DNA from: an uncultured Planctomycetales bacterium
Lineage (GTDB): Bacteria > Planctomycetota > Planctomycetia > Isosphaerales > Isosphaeraceae
Assembly (NCBI GenBank): GCA_937907525.1
Contig: CALCIB010000333.1
Span: 1-5,725, forward strand
DNA length: 5,725 bases
Direction of reading: 5' to 3'
This document shows, piece by piece, positions 5,692 through 5,725 of the stretch; the stretch's first letter is position 1, and each line of letters begins with the position of its first letter. The notes beneath the pieces are model-generated. The model saw only the letters and a program-made list of their open reading frames with translations, ran no database searches and was not told the origin of the DNA. Both the position numbers and the translations under genes were made by a program.

Positions 5692-5725
5692 TGGTCTTCG
5701 ACATCGCGATGGCCTTGTCGCGACG

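Larger units (their letters stand above)
5349..5725. other. Non-coding right end of the window
   Basis: No gene is supported in these 377 bases. Open frames here (for example minus strand 5279-5704 and plus strand 5230-5610) are Arg/Pro-rich and give no recognisable protein; the first is partly a translation of the repeat at 5618-5660. The stretch holds the ribosome site and promoter candidate of the lactonase operon, a 14-bp palindrome at 5377-5390 within the leader, the hairpin repeat and several short palindromes up to the window end. Confidence 0.6.

Overview
The window is GC-rich throughout, with strong third-position GC bias and many long spurious antisense reading frames. The protein types (an exported lactonase-family beta-propeller, a SprT-like protease with a C-terminal beta domain, a DUF4279 protein and a Wzz-like membrane protein) and the dispersed GGGAGAAGG-type repeat suggest a planctomycete, probably Isosphaeraceae-like. 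That placement is inference from style and family content; there is no rRNA or marker gene here to prove it. I see no CRISPR array, insertion sequence, tRNA or rRNA gene, or phage gene.

Layout from left to right. Positions 1-206 hold no gene I can support, but contain a perfect 19-bp hairpin (64-106) that looks like a terminator for something upstream. A plus-strand gene (207-1178) encodes a membrane protein with one N-terminal anchor, an extracytoplasmic domain resembling a short Wzz chain-length-determinant domain, and a multi-helix membrane tail. Its 3' end overlaps, tail to tail, a minus-strand DUF4279 gene (1148-1591). A 254-bp divergent region (1592-1845) with a plausible promoter, an inverted repeat and a direct repeat separates that gene from a plus-strand helical protein (1846-2613) that resembles Imm49-type immunity proteins. 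A minus-strand unrecognised helical protein (2674-3219) follows, then a two-gene minus-strand operon: an exported lactonase-family beta-propeller (4158-5348), transcribed first, and a SprT-like zinc metalloprotease (3326-4150) starting 7 nt after its stop. The right end (5349-5725) is non-coding and carries a promoter candidate for this operon, a GC palindrome in its leader, a dispersed hairpin repeat and a run of short palindromes.

Functionally this looks like an ordinary chromosomal segment of mixed housekeeping and accessory genes, not one integrated system. The most interesting points are the Wzz-like protein with a multi-helix tail and no visible polysaccharide partners, the divergent DUF4279/Imm49-like pair without a toxin, and the lactonase/SprT-like coupling, in which the lactonase appears to lack an acidic residue found in E. 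coli Pgl. Function is firmest for the lactonase family and SprT-like assignments; the others are fold- or family-level suggestions.
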